DNA of 64,000 bases from Parahaliea mediterranea (GTDB taxonomy: Bacteria; Pseudomonadota; Gammaproteobacteria; Pseudomonadales; Halieaceae): positions 186,001-250,000 of the forward strand of contig NZ_JAFKCZ010000003.1 of NCBI RefSeq assembly GCF_017255185.1, in the 5' to 3' direction. Position 1 is the stretch's first letter, and each line of letters begins with the position of its first letter. The notes beneath the pieces are model-generated. The model was not told the DNA's origin, ran no database searches, and saw nothing but the letters and a program-made list of their open reading frames with translations. Positions 18,749 to 27,863 of the stretch are shown in pieces. A program made the position numbers and the translations under genes.

Positions 18749-19456
18749 ATGGACGATATGAATAGAGTAGAAAGAAGCGGCTCAGGAGCGGTATGGCTAC
18801 TGCTTGCCGCGCTACTGGTGTTCTGCGCGCCGGCGCCGGCGGCGGAGGATCCCGCGGTGGCCGCGGCACAGCGCTTCCTGGAGCAACAGAGCCGCGGACT
18901 GGGGGGCGACGCCCACGTCGAGGTCTACCCGTCGGGCGCCCGCTTCGGCCACTGCGCCGAGCCGCGGGCGTTTTTCCCCGGCAACGGCCAGCGGCGCTGG
19001 GGCCGGGTCACGGTCGGAGTACGTTGCGGCGACGGTGCCGGCGAGGTGAGATACCTGCAGGCGCGGGTGTCGGTCTCGGTTCGCTACTGGGTCACCGCGC
19101 GCGCGGTGGACAGCGACACCCCAATCGATGCCTCCATGCTCGAAGCTCGCCAGGGCGATCTGGGAGAGCTCCCGCGGGAAGTGGTTCGCGATCTCGAGTC
19201 GATTCGCGGCCAGGTCACCGGCCGCCCGCTGGCCAAGGGCACGGTTCTCCAGCAGGCCCTGCTGCGGACTCCGCCGCTGGTCGAGCGGCGCCAGCCGGTC
19301 TCGGTGGAAGCGACTGGCAGCGGCTTTCGTATCGCCCGCCAGGGCCGGGCCCTCGACGCCGGAGCCCGGGGGGAACGCGTGCGCGTGCGCATGCCCGACC
19401 GACAGACCCTGAGCGGAACCGTGGTCGGCCCCGGGCGAGTGGCGGTAAACTGGTAG
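18749..19456 (+). CDS. flgA: Flagellar P-ring assembly chaperone FlgA
   Basis: Periplasmic chaperone that helps FlgI form the P ring. 235 residues with a signal peptide ending near APAPAAE. The C-terminal SAF-like domain contains RPLAKGTVLQQALL and VRVRMPDRQTLSGTVVGPG, the FlgA signature. The start could also be the ATG at 18758 (MNRVERS). Divergent from flgB, as is usual for flgA-flgM-flgN. Confidence 0.94.
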   Translation: MDDMNRVERSGSGAVWLLLAALLVFCAPAPAAEDPAVAAAQRFLEQQSRGLGGDAHVEVYPSGARFGHCAEPRAFFPGNGQRRWGRVTVGVRCGDGAGEVRYLQARVSVSVRYWVTARAVDSDTPIDASMLEARQGDLGELPREVVRDLESIRGQVTGRPLAKGTVLQQALLRTPPLVERRQPVSVEATGSGFRIARQGRALDAGARGERVRVRMPDRQTLSGTVVGPGRVAVNW

Positions 19457-19490
19457 CGGCCAAGCCGGGAGAATTTTTTCACCGGGGCGC

Positions 19491-19517
19491 TAAAGTCGTC
19501 GGCGACGAGGCCGATAC
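19491..19517 (+). promoter_or_regulatory. Sigma-28 (FliA) promoter for flgM-flgN
   Basis: TAAAGTCG-N11-GCCGATAC matches the FliA consensus TAAAGTTT-N11-GCCGATAA with exact spacing, 33 bases before the proposed flgM start. The anti-sigma factor gene is thus under the sigma factor it inhibits, the classic feedback known from Salmonella. Confidence 0.9.
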
Positions 19518-19550
19518 AGACCCACAGAGTACCCATTGGAGATCAGCACC

Positions 19551-19835
19551 TTGAAAATTAACGGCTACACATCACCGTCCCAGGCCGGACCGGCCCAGCA
19601 GGGCCGGAACGACGCCAAGGCCACCGACAAGGCGAGCGCCGGTGGCTCCTCGGGTCCGGCCGCGGTCACGCATCTCAACGGTACCAGCAGCGACACCAGC
19701 CGGGACGTCGACACCGCCCGGGTAGCGGAAATTCGCCAGGGTATTGCCGATGGGCGCCTGGAATTCAATGCCGAGCGTATCGCCGACAAGCTGATCGACA
19801 ACGTCCGCGATCTGCTGGATCAGGACCAGCCGTGA
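19551..19835 (+). CDS. flgM: Anti-sigma-28 factor FlgM
   Basis: FlgM binds and inhibits FliA until it is exported through the finished hook. The best start is TTG at 19551 (MKINGYTSP), 8-9 bases after GGAGA; a TTG at 19536 has no ribosome site. 94 residues: a disordered Ser/Gly/Ala-rich first half and a C-terminal FliA-binding region with VAEIRQGIADGRLEFNAERI and ADKLI. GTGA overlap with flgN. Confidence 0.93.
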   Translation: MKINGYTSPSQAGPAQQGRNDAKATDKASAGGSSGPAAVTHLNGTSSDTSRDVDTARVAEIRQGIADGRLEFNAERIADKLIDNVRDLLDQDQP

Positions 19836-20281
19836 GCCTGGCGGCCCATCTGCAGGGCCAGAGGGCACGCCTTGAGCACCTGGTGTCCCTGCTTCGCGAG
19901 GAGCAACAACTACTGGCTCGCGACCGGGTGGATGGCGAGCGGCTGGGCCACATCGCCGGTGAAAAACAGGAACAACTGGCGGCAATTGACAGTTTCGAGG
20001 CCCAGCGCCGCGCCGCGCAGCAGCGCCTGGGGTATGCACAGGGCCGCGCCGGCGCCGAGCAGGCCGCCCGCGAAGCCGGCTGCCTGCCCGTGTGGCAGGG
20101 CATCGACCGCCTGGCGCAAGATGCCGCGCACCTGAACACCCTCAACGGTGAACTGGTACACATGCGGCTGGACCACAATCAACGCATGCTGAATTTCCTG
20201 CGGGAAGCGGCGGGCAGCCATCTTTACGGCCCCGACGGGCAATCCCGCAAGAATCAGGGGCAGGTGAATTCCAGGGCCTGA
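19832..20281 (+). CDS. flgN: Flagellar export chaperone FlgN
   Basis: Cytosolic chaperone for FlgK and FlgL. GTG start overlaps the flgM stop. 149 residues, helical, with a Glu/Gln-rich N-terminal half (LVSLLREEQQLLARDRVDGE) and a C-terminal NGELVHMRLDHNQRMLNFL segment where FlgN binds its clients. Position after flgM and helical character support the call. Confidence 0.92.
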   Translation: MSLAAHLQGQRARLEHLVSLLREEQQLLARDRVDGERLGHIAGEKQEQLAAIDSFEAQRRAAQQRLGYAQGRAGAEQAAREAGCLPVWQGIDRLAQDAAHLNTLNGELVHMRLDHNQRMLNFLREAAGSHLYGPDGQSRKNQGQVNSRA

Positions 20282-20377
20282 CAGCCCACGCGCCCCGCAC
20301 AATCGATCATTCGCCCGGGCCCACCGACGGTCATTGCGCCGTGACACGCCGGAGCCGCGTTACGGAGATAGCAGACA

Positions 20378-21619
20378 ATGCATAATGCACAACAATGCGT
20401 CACCGAGGCCCCGCAACTGGACACGGTATTGGCCTGCCAGCCAGTGTTCAACCGCAACCAGGAAGTGGCCGCCTTCGACCTGAAATTGCGCCACAACAGG
20501 GCGGGCGCGCCGGTGACCCTGGAAAACATCCAGGCGGCGATGCCCATGATCGTGGAGTCGTACACACGGATCTTCCAGCACGGCCAACTCATGTCGATGC
20601 CGAGTTTCCTCAAGATTCCACAGCAGATGCTGCTGGACAGCCGCCTGCCCGAACTCCCGCGCAAGCACCTGATCCTGGAGCTGGTTCCCAACGCCGCCCT
20701 CACCCCTGAGCTGACCCACAACCTGGACGCGCTGGCCGGCGACGGACACCGGCTCGCCCTGCACGGCTACTCCCCTTCCCGCCGCGACCTGGACTCACTG
20801 CTGGGCAAGGTGCATATCGCGCGCCTGCAACTCGGGTCGCTGCCATCGCAACAACTCGGCCCCACCGTGGATATCCTCAGGGCCCACGGCGTCGATATCC
20901 TGGTGGACGGTGTCGACAGCCAGCAGCAATTCCGCCGTTGCCTCGAACTGGGCGCGACCTATTTCCAGGGCACCTTCCTGAGCGAGGCGAGCCCGGTGGC
21001 GGGCAAGCGGATTGGCGGCAACAAACTGCTGCTGCTGGAGCTGCTGTCGAAGTTGCAGGATCCCGACGCCACCGCCGCCAGCCTCGAGGCCCTGGCCATA
21101 CGCGATGCCAACCTGACCTATCGCATACTGCGCATCGTCAACTCCGCGGGGCAGGGCGCGCACCGGGAGGTGGATACCCTGTCCCAGGCCATTACCCTGC
21201 TCGGCACCGACGAAATCAGGCGCTGGGTCAACCTGTTCCTGGTGGAAGCCGAACCCGGCAAGCCGGAGGAGCTGACCCGCAACATGCTGATACGCGCCAG
21301 GATGTGCGAAATCCTGGCGGAGCTGGACAGCCAGCCATTTCCGGTCAATCACTTTATCGTCGGCCTGCTGTCCCAGCTGGACGCGCTCATGGATATCGGC
21401 ATGGACGAACTGGTCCAGCAACTGCCCCTGCGTGTCGAAGCCAAGGCCGCCCTGCTGCGCCGCGAAGGTATTCACGGCGAGATCCTGTCGGAGGTTGAGC
21501 TCTACGAGCGCGGCCAGTTCGACCGCCTGTCGGGCCGGCTCAGCCTGAGCTATTACGAGGTGGCCTATCGGCACGCCTGTGCCTGGGCCAGGCAGGCGCA
21601 ATTTGACCTTTGCGCCTGA
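20378..21619 (+). CDS. Degenerate EAL plus HDOD domain signalling protein
   Basis: 413 residues starting after GGAGA. Residues ~15-205 follow the fold order of an EAL phosphodiesterase, but the EALLR motif is replaced by FDLKLRH and the DDFG-like loop and catalytic lysine are not recognisable, so cyclic-di-GMP hydrolysis is unlikely. Residues ~210-400 are an HDOD domain (LLELLSKLQDPDATAASLEA, RILRIVNSA, AITLLGTDEIRRWVNLFL). This is the YuxH-type architecture. Its place directly after flgN suggests a role as a motility-linked sensor or scaffold; no enzymatic role is claimed. Confidence 0.85.
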   Translation: MHNAQQCVTEAPQLDTVLACQPVFNRNQEVAAFDLKLRHNRAGAPVTLENIQAAMPMIVESYTRIFQHGQLMSMPSFLKIPQQMLLDSRLPELPRKHLILELVPNAALTPELTHNLDALAGDGHRLALHGYSPSRRDLDSLLGKVHIARLQLGSLPSQQLGPTVDILRAHGVDILVDGVDSQQQFRRCLELGATYFQGTFLSEASPVAGKRIGGNKLLLLELLSKLQDPDATAASLEALAIRDANLTYRILRIVNSAGQGAHREVDTLSQAITLLGTDEIRRWVNLFLVEAEPGKPEELTRNMLIRARMCEILAELDSQPFPVNHFIVGLLSQLDALMDIGMDELVQQLPLRVEAKAALLRREGIHGEILSEVELYERGQFDRLSGRLSLSYYEVAYRHACAWARQAQFDLCA

Positions 21620-22152
21620 AGCGACGCGCGGGGCCATTGAGGTTCTACCGTAAAATCCGCGCCGGCTGCAGTCCGTCGAGGCCGATATGATCGCCGGGGC
21701 TTGTGTGCGAACCGGCTTCCTGCTAGGCTGCGCGCCGCCTGTTCTGGCCTCCCCACCGCTTGTGGAAGCTCTTCCGCCAGGCCCCCTGGACCCCCGATGA
21801 CGCAGCCTTGCCACGGGGAGCGGGGACCACCCTGGACGAAGTCGCGGCATCCCCGGCGGCTGGGCAGATCAATACCAGCTGTACCGGTAGCAGCCAGCGC
21901 GACCGACTCGCTTGAATGGCCGAGTCGCGCGCGCCCGCGAAATCGCACTTTGGCGATCGCGGGGACGACGCTGCAGCCAGTCGCGCTCTCCAACAACTCC
22001 AATGGCGCCAGTGAAGAAGTTTCCCCGGGGTGCATCACGCCCTCAGGACAGAAACCCCACTGCAACCACAGGCCAGTAGCACGAAGAATTCGCGCGCGAC
22101 CCACAGCGGGTCGTGCGCGCACGCTATTTAACTGGTAGGGACAGCGGAGGCC
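21620..22152. other. 533-base gap with no supported gene
   Basis: Open frames exist on both strands but none shows family motifs, a ribosome site or sensible composition. An imperfect hairpin (about 22090-22120, GCGCGC..GACCC/GGGTCG..GCGCGC) lies 35 bases before the next gene. A GCCGATAT at about 21680 resembles a sigma-28 -10 element but has no -35 at the right spacing. Confidence 0.5.
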
Positions 22153-25100
22153 ATGGCCACCAAACACAGGACGATTCTGCCGACGCAACAACGCCAACTC
22201 GCGTGGCTTGTCGCGCTGGCCGCCATGCTGTCGAGCCTGGTTGCCGGCGGCCTGTGGATCGAGGAAAGCCGCGATCTCTATCGACAGCAGGCCAGGGCGG
22301 AAGTGACCACCAGGGCGGCGCACACCGGCAACCTGCTCGAAAGCCGGCTCAACGCCACACTCGCCAGCGCCCACGCACTGGCCACCATCGCCCGCGACGC
22401 CGAGCACACTGAACACGCCTTCCAGATCCTCGCCGCGGACCTTCTACGACATCACTCGCTGATCTCCGCGCTGTCGCTATCACCGGGCGGGGTCATTAGC
22501 CAGGTCATGCCCCGGGAGGGCAACGAGGCGGCGTTGGGTTTCGACCAGCTGGCCAGCGAGGGGCAGCGACACGAAACCGAGCTGACCCGTGATTCACAAC
22601 AATTGACCGTGGCCGGACCGCTCGATTTGGTCCAGGGCGGCAGGGGCATCGTGGCGCGCCTGCCGGTATTCCGGCCCGACGCCGCCGGGAATGAACGGTT
22701 CTGGGGCTTCGCCAATGTGACCATTCGCCTGTCGCAACTGGAGGAAATTCTACAGCTGGGCAGCCTGGTCGATGAGGGCCTGGACTTCCTGCTGTGGCGC
22801 CAACACCCCCTGACCGGCGCACCCGAGGTCATCGCCGCCAGCACGCCGACGCCGCTGACCGACGCCGTCACCCTTGCGCTGAATATCCCCAATGTAGCCT
22901 GGCAACTGTCCGTGCTCCCCCGCGACGGCTGGCGGTCGCCCCCGTGGCTGCCCGCCGCGGTGGGCCTGGCGGCGATCTTCAGCCTGCTGCTCGCCTTCCT
23001 CGCCAAAACCTTTATCGAGTTGCGCTGGTACCGCTCCCACCTGTCCCGCGAGGTGGCCCAGCGCACCGAGCAGTTGCGCACCAGCTTGCAGCGCTATCGC
23101 GCCTATATCTCCTGCTCTGGCACCGGTGCCTGGGAGTTCACCCCGGGGGAAGGCAAGCTGGTATGCAGCGCCGAGTACTTCGAGATGCTGGGGTACAAGC
23201 CGGGGGATCTGGGGCTGGATACGGGGGACAATGCGCTGGCGTTGTGCAATCGCCTTATCCATCCGGACGATGCCACCCGCATCAGGGACAAATACAGGCA
23301 GTACAGGAAAAACGGCTGCCGGGGAACACTCGAAGTCCAAATGCGCCTTCGTCACCGCGACGGGCACTGGATTTCCGTGCTCAGCCGGGGGCGCCCCCTG
23401 GTCGAGGGAAGCTGCGGGGACTCCTGCGTCATCATGGGCACCCACATCGACATCAGCGGCCTGGTGAACATCCGGGCCCAGCTCAAGCTGTCCCTGCGCG
23501 TGCTGAACCAGGTGCGCGAGGGCGTGCTGATCGCCAGCGCCGACCAGCGCATCCTCGCGGTGAACCGGGCTTTCGAGGAAATCACCGGGTATTCCCGGCT
23601 GGAGTGCCTGGGCAGGCCAGCCAAGATGCTCAGCGAGGGCATGCACACCCCCGGTTTCCTGCGCACCATCGTGGACAACGTGAGCAGGGACGGATTCTGG
23701 CAGGGGGAAGTGTGGAGCCAGCGCAAATGCGGCAAGGTGGCGCCGATGCGCGCCAGTATCAGCCAGGTGCTCAACGAACAGGGCTCCGTGTCGCACTATA
23801 TCGGCGTATTGAGCGACATCTCCCAGCTCAAGCAGAGTCAGGCGGAGGTGCAGCGGCTGGCCTACTACGACTCACTGACCGGCCTGCCCAATCGCGCCAT
23901 GCTGGAGGAGCGCGCCGAGTACGCACTGAAGCTGGCGCGGCACGGCAAGCGGTCACTGGCGGTGATGTTGCTCGATCTGGACAACTTCAAGAACATCAAT
24001 GATTCCCTCGGCCACGAAACCGGCGACCGCCTGCTGCAGCGCATCGCCGCGCGCCTGCGCAAGCACATGCCCGAGGAGAACACGCTGTGCCGGCTCGGCG
24101 GCGATGAATTCGCGCTGCTGCTACCGGATACCGACGCCAGCGAGGCCGCCCACTACGCACAGGACTTCCTGCGCGAGGTGGGCAAGACTTTCAGTCTCGC
24201 AGAGCACGAGCTGTCGCTCACCTGTTCCATCGGCATCGCCATGTTCCCCGGCGACGGCGACACCCTGAAGCAGCTGCACACCAATGCCGACACCGCGATG
24301 TACCGCGCCAAGCAGCGCGGCCGCAATCGCTACAGCTTCTACACCTCGGAGATGCAGGCGCTGTCACTGCGGCAGCTGACCCTGGAAAACGCCCTGCGGC
24401 GCGCCATCGACGCCGGACAATTGCAGTTGTACTACCAGCCCCAGCAGGACCTGCACAGCGGCGCGCTGGTGGGGGCGGAGGCGCTGTTGCGCTGGGAACA
24501 CCCGGTGATGGGTCGAATATCCCCGTCGGAGTTCATTCCCATCGCCGAAGACAGCGGACTGATACTGCCGATCGGCGAAATGGTCCTGCGACAGGCGGCC
24601 AGGCAGATACGCGACTGGCTCGACGCCGGTATCGCGCCCCCGCGCATCGCGATCAACCTGTCCGCGATCCAGTTCCACCAGCCCGACCTGCCGCAGACGA
24701 TCCTGTCCATTCTCGACGAGTACGACGTTCCCTCCTCCCGTCTGGAGCTGGAATTGACCGAGAGCATGACCATGGAAGACCCCGAGCAGGCGGCTTCCAT
24801 GATCCACCGGCTGCACGAAGCGGGGGTCAGCCTCACCATCGACGATTTCGGCACCGGCTATTCCTCGATGAGCAAGCTCAAACATTTCAGGATATCCAAG
24901 CTGAAAATCGACAAGAGCTTTGTCAGGGACATCGTCAACAATACCGACGACCGGGTGATCGTGGGTACGGTGGTCAGCCTGGCTCACAGCCTCGGATTGC
25001 GCTGCGTCGCGGAGGGCGTGGAGACACACGCCCAGAAACAGATGCTGCACACGCTGGGCTGCGACCACATCCAGGGCTTCCATTTCGGGCGCCCGATGTC

Positions 25101-25206
25101 GGCCGCGCGGACCGGCGACTTCCTGCGCCGCCAGGACTCCCCCGGCTCCCGCAACCCGTCGCGGGAGCCCGGGCCTGTCGCCGGGGCCGCATCCACCGCG
25201 GACTGA
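22153..25206 (+). CDS. CHASE-PAS-PAS-GGDEF-EAL cyclic-di-GMP protein
   Basis: 1017 residues. Two membrane helices (about 18-38 and 270-292) frame a periplasmic CHASE-like sensor. Two PAS domains follow (about 310-435 and 445-560), then GGDEF (intact GGDEF near 649-653) and EAL (EALLR near 776, also ELTESM, DDFGTGYSS, KIDKSFV, AEGVET). Both catalytic signatures are complete, so it may be bifunctional; an RxxD inhibitory site is not seen five residues before GGDEF. Likely senses a periplasmic ligand and tunes cyclic-di-GMP near the flagellar genes. GGAGG lies before the ATG. Confidence 0.93.
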   Translation: MATKHRTILPTQQRQLAWLVALAAMLSSLVAGGLWIEESRDLYRQQARAEVTTRAAHTGNLLESRLNATLASAHALATIARDAEHTEHAFQILAADLLRHHSLISALSLSPGGVISQVMPREGNEAALGFDQLASEGQRHETELTRDSQQLTVAGPLDLVQGGRGIVARLPVFRPDAAGNERFWGFANVTIRLSQLEEILQLGSLVDEGLDFLLWRQHPLTGAPEVIAASTPTPLTDAVTLALNIPNVAWQLSVLPRDGWRSPPWLPAAVGLAAIFSLLLAFLAKTFIELRWYRSHLSREVAQRTEQLRTSLQRYRAYISCSGTGAWEFTPGEGKLVCSAEYFEMLGYKPGDLGLDTGDNALALCNRLIHPDDATRIRDKYRQYRKNGCRGTLEVQMRLRHRDGHWISVLSRGRPLVEGSCGDSCVIMGTHIDISGLVNIRAQLKLSLRVLNQVREGVLIASADQRILAVNRAFEEITGYSRLECLGRPAKMLSEGMHTPGFLRTIVDNVSRDGFWQGEVWSQRKCGKVAPMRASISQVLNEQGSVSHYIGVLSDISQLKQSQAEVQRLAYYDSLTGLPNRAMLEERAEYALKLARHGKRSLAVMLLDLDNFKNINDSLGHETGDRLLQRIAARLRKHMPEENTLCRLGGDEFALLLPDTDASEAAHYAQDFLREVGKTFSLAEHELSLTCSIGIAMFPGDGDTLKQLHTNADTAMYRAKQRGRNRYSFYTSEMQALSLRQLTLENALRRAIDAGQLQLYYQPQQDLHSGALVGAEALLRWEHPVMGRISPSEFIPIAEDSGLILPIGEMVLRQAARQIRDWLDAGIAPPRIAINLSAIQFHQPDLPQTILSILDEYDVPSSRLELELTESMTMEDPEQAASMIHRLHEAGVSLTIDDFGTGYSSMSKLKHFRISKLKIDKSFVRDIVNNTDDRVIVGTVVSLAHSLGLRCVAEGVETHAQKQMLHTLGCDHIQGFHFGRPMSAARTGDFLRRQDSPGSRNPSREPGPVAGAASTAD

Positions 25207-25309
25207 GTGCTCGCGGGGTCACGTCGGGGCCACCTACCGCAACGGGGGCATTATCCGCGGCGCCCAGACGCGGTACCATCGCCAGACCTGCCAACGACAG
25301 GCGACTGCC

Positions 25310-26551
25310 ATGATCGAGCAGTTTGACCCCAGGCTGGTCGGCACGGCCCTCGCGGTGGCGCTGGGGATGCTGATTGGCATTGAACGCGAGTGGGAAGAGG
25401 CCAAGCCATTGGGCATGCGCACCTTCGCACTGCTGGGCGCCGCCGGCGCGACCACGGCGCTGCTGGCGGACCAGTACGGCGCGCTGCTGATCGCCGGGGC
25501 CCTGTTGGGTATCAGCGTATTGATCGCCACCTTCCTCTACCGCCTGCGCTCCCGACACGCCCCGGGCATGACCACGGCCATGGCGGCGATCGTCACTTTC
25601 CTGGTCGGCGCCCTGGCGGGAACGGGTTCGTGGCTGGAGGCGGTGTTCGTCGCCGCGACGATGCTACTGTTGCTGCACTGGAAACGCCCCCTGCACCAAT
25701 GGGTGGAGCGCATGGGGCCGGACGATATCGAGGTGATCGCGCGCTTCGTCCTGATCGCCCTGGTCATACTGCCGCTGCTGCCCGACACCACCTACGGCCC
25801 CTACGCGGTCTTCAACCCCTTCCGCAGCTGGCTGCTGGTGGTGCTCATCGTCGGGCTCAATATCGCCGGTTATCTCTTGCTGCGCTTTGCCAGGACCACC
25901 ACCGGGCTGTGGCTGGCGGGCCTGCTGGGCGGAATGATCTCGAGCACCGCCACCACCATCAGCTACGCCACCCAGAGCAAGGGCAAGCGCGGCTTCGACG
26001 CCGCCGCCACACTGGTGATCCTGGTCGCCTCGGCCGTGGTCTACGGCCGGGTATTGCTGGAACTCGCGGTGGTGGCGCCGGCCCTGGTGGAACACGCCGT
26101 CGCCCCCCTGCTGGCCTATGCCGCGTTCCTGGTACTGCTGGCGCTGCTCGTGTTCAGGCGCACGGGGGTCGACTCGGTGAGGGTTCCCCCCCAGAGCAAC
26201 CCCGCGGGGCTGGGCATGGCGCTGATGGTGGCGGCGGTCTACGTGCTGATCCTGTTCGCGGTGGCCATCGCCCGGGACCTGATCGGCGAGCGCGCCATCT
26301 TCGGCGTGGCCGCGGTGTCGGGCCTGACCGACGTCGACGCCCTGACCCTGTCCGTCGCCCAACTGTACGCCGGCGGACAGCTGTCCGAAGATACCGCCTG
26401 GCGCGCCATTTTCCTCGCCACCCTCTCCAACCTGGTGTTCAAGACCGGCGCCGCGGTGGCGCTGGGTTCCCCCGGCTTGCGCAAATGGATCCTGGCCACG
26501 GGCAGCCTGGCCATCGCCGCGGGTATCGCACTGCTGTTGCTGTGGCCCTGA
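25310..26551 (+). CDS. MgtC/DUF4010 family membrane protein
   Basis: 413 residues with about a dozen hydrophobic helices. The N-terminal part has the MgtC/SapB motif LGMLIGIEREWEEAKPLGMR; the C-terminal half matches the DUF4010 pattern, with GLLGGMISSTATTISYA and FGVAAVSGLTDVDALTLSVA. The substrate is unknown. It stands alone between two GGDEF genes and shares no obvious operon. Confidence 0.85.
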   Translation: MIEQFDPRLVGTALAVALGMLIGIEREWEEAKPLGMRTFALLGAAGATTALLADQYGALLIAGALLGISVLIATFLYRLRSRHAPGMTTAMAAIVTFLVGALAGTGSWLEAVFVAATMLLLLHWKRPLHQWVERMGPDDIEVIARFVLIALVILPLLPDTTYGPYAVFNPFRSWLLVVLIVGLNIAGYLLLRFARTTTGLWLAGLLGGMISSTATTISYATQSKGKRGFDAAATLVILVASAVVYGRVLLELAVVAPALVEHAVAPLLAYAAFLVLLALLVFRRTGVDSVRVPPQSNPAGLGMALMVAAVYVLILFAVAIARDLIGERAIFGVAAVSGLTDVDALTLSVAQLYAGGQLSEDTAWRAIFLATLSNLVFKTGAAVALGSPGLRKWILATGSLAIAAGIALLLLWP

Positions 26552-26606
26552 GGCGTGACACGAACGCGCAGAGCGCAGGTGGCAAACTGAAACTATACTC
26601 AAGGCC

Positions 26607-27767
26607 ATGGATCTGATGGACACCCAGACGGCCGCGGCCGTGTCGGGCGCCCTGTTGGGACTGGTGTTGACCGCGGCATCGATGCAACTGAAGGGGTTCG
26701 GGGGGCAGACCGCGGCCAGGCCGATGTTCCGCGCGTTCTTTCTGTTGGTATCCCTTTACCTGCTGCTATTGACGGTGGCGATCCGCCGCGACGGACCGGC
26801 CCTGGCGCTGCTGTTGGACCTGGTGTTCGCCACCTGTCACAGCCTGTTCATTCTCGGTGTCATCCGCCGCTCGGAACGCCCCTTCCCGCGGGGCGTGATA
26901 GTGCTTTGGGGGGCGCTATACCTGGCCGTCAGCGCGACCGCCGCATCCTACCGCGTGCAAGTGGGCCTGCTGTATTCCGCGTCCGTGTTCCTGCTGGGCG
27001 CGACCCTGCTGCTGTATCGGCGGGGCGGCGCCAATCTCGGGGACCGCGGCATGGCGATAACAGCCATCGCCTGGTCGGCGTCGTGCCTGTTCTCGATTTT
27101 CGGCCTGGGCAAGCCCGACGACGCCTCCCCGCAACTGACCCTCTCGCTGATTTTCGCGCTCCCCGTCGTGACCGCCCTCGCCGTCTGCCTGTTCCTGAGC
27201 TACGTACTCGACGACCGCGAGGACCTGCGCAACCAGGCGGCGCGGGATGCCCTCACCGAGATCCACAATCGCCGCTACCTGTTTGAGCGGGCCGCCGATA
27301 TTTTCTCCCTCATGCGCCGCCAGCACACCCCGGTGTCGCTGATCATGCTCGACGTGGATCACTTCAAGTGGATCAACGACCGGCTGGGTCACGCCACGGG
27401 CGACCAGGCGCTGCGCGCCATCGCGCGCTCGCTGACGCAGGATTCACGCCTGGAGGACGTGGTGGCGCGCATGGGCGGCGAGGAGTTCGCGGTGCTCATG
27501 CCCAACACCACGCTGCCGGAAGCCATGGCCAAGGCGGAACGCCTGCGCCGCGGTATCGAGGCGATCCGCATCCCGGGCGCCGAATCGGAACACATCAGCG
27601 CCAGCTTCGGCGTGGTAAACGGCGAGCCGGCGGACAGGCCCAACCTGGAAACCATGCTCCAGCGCGCCGACGAGGCCATGTATCGCGCCAAGGCCGCGGG
27701 GCGGAATACCATTGCCCAGGCCGAACTGGGCAAGGCCGACTCGGGGACACTCGGGCAACGGCACTGA
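26607..27767 (+). CDS. Membrane-bound GGDEF diguanylate cyclase
   Basis: 386 residues: six hydrophobic helices in the first ~200 residues, then a GGDEF domain with catalytic GGEEF near 290-294. RLED lies exactly five residues upstream, the RxxD inhibitory I-site, so product inhibition is expected. DALTEIHNRRYLFERA and LDVDHFKWINDRLGH are the substrate loop motifs. No EAL. The start at 26607 follows AAGG; an ATG three codons later is possible. Confidence 0.92.
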   Translation: MDLMDTQTAAAVSGALLGLVLTAASMQLKGFGGQTAARPMFRAFFLLVSLYLLLLTVAIRRDGPALALLLDLVFATCHSLFILGVIRRSERPFPRGVIVLWGALYLAVSATAASYRVQVGLLYSASVFLLGATLLLYRRGGANLGDRGMAITAIAWSASCLFSIFGLGKPDDASPQLTLSLIFALPVVTALAVCLFLSYVLDDREDLRNQAARDALTEIHNRRYLFERAADIFSLMRRQHTPVSLIMLDVDHFKWINDRLGHATGDQALRAIARSLTQDSRLEDVVARMGGEEFAVLMPNTTLPEAMAKAERLRRGIEAIRIPGAESEHISASFGVVNGEPADRPNLETMLQRADEAMYRAKAAGRNTIAQAELGKADSGTLGQRH

Positions 27768-27863
27768 TGCGCGGGGGCATTCCAGGCACCGCCTTGATCT
27801 GGAGCAAAAGCGGCGCGAGTATATGGATGCACACTCGAACAGCGCGCTCAACGGAGAACCGCC

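Noticed and set aside
21701-22138. Open plus-strand frame of 145 codons in the gap before the GGDEF-EAL gene
   Set aside because: No ribosome site or recognisable motifs, and the opposite strand is equally open.
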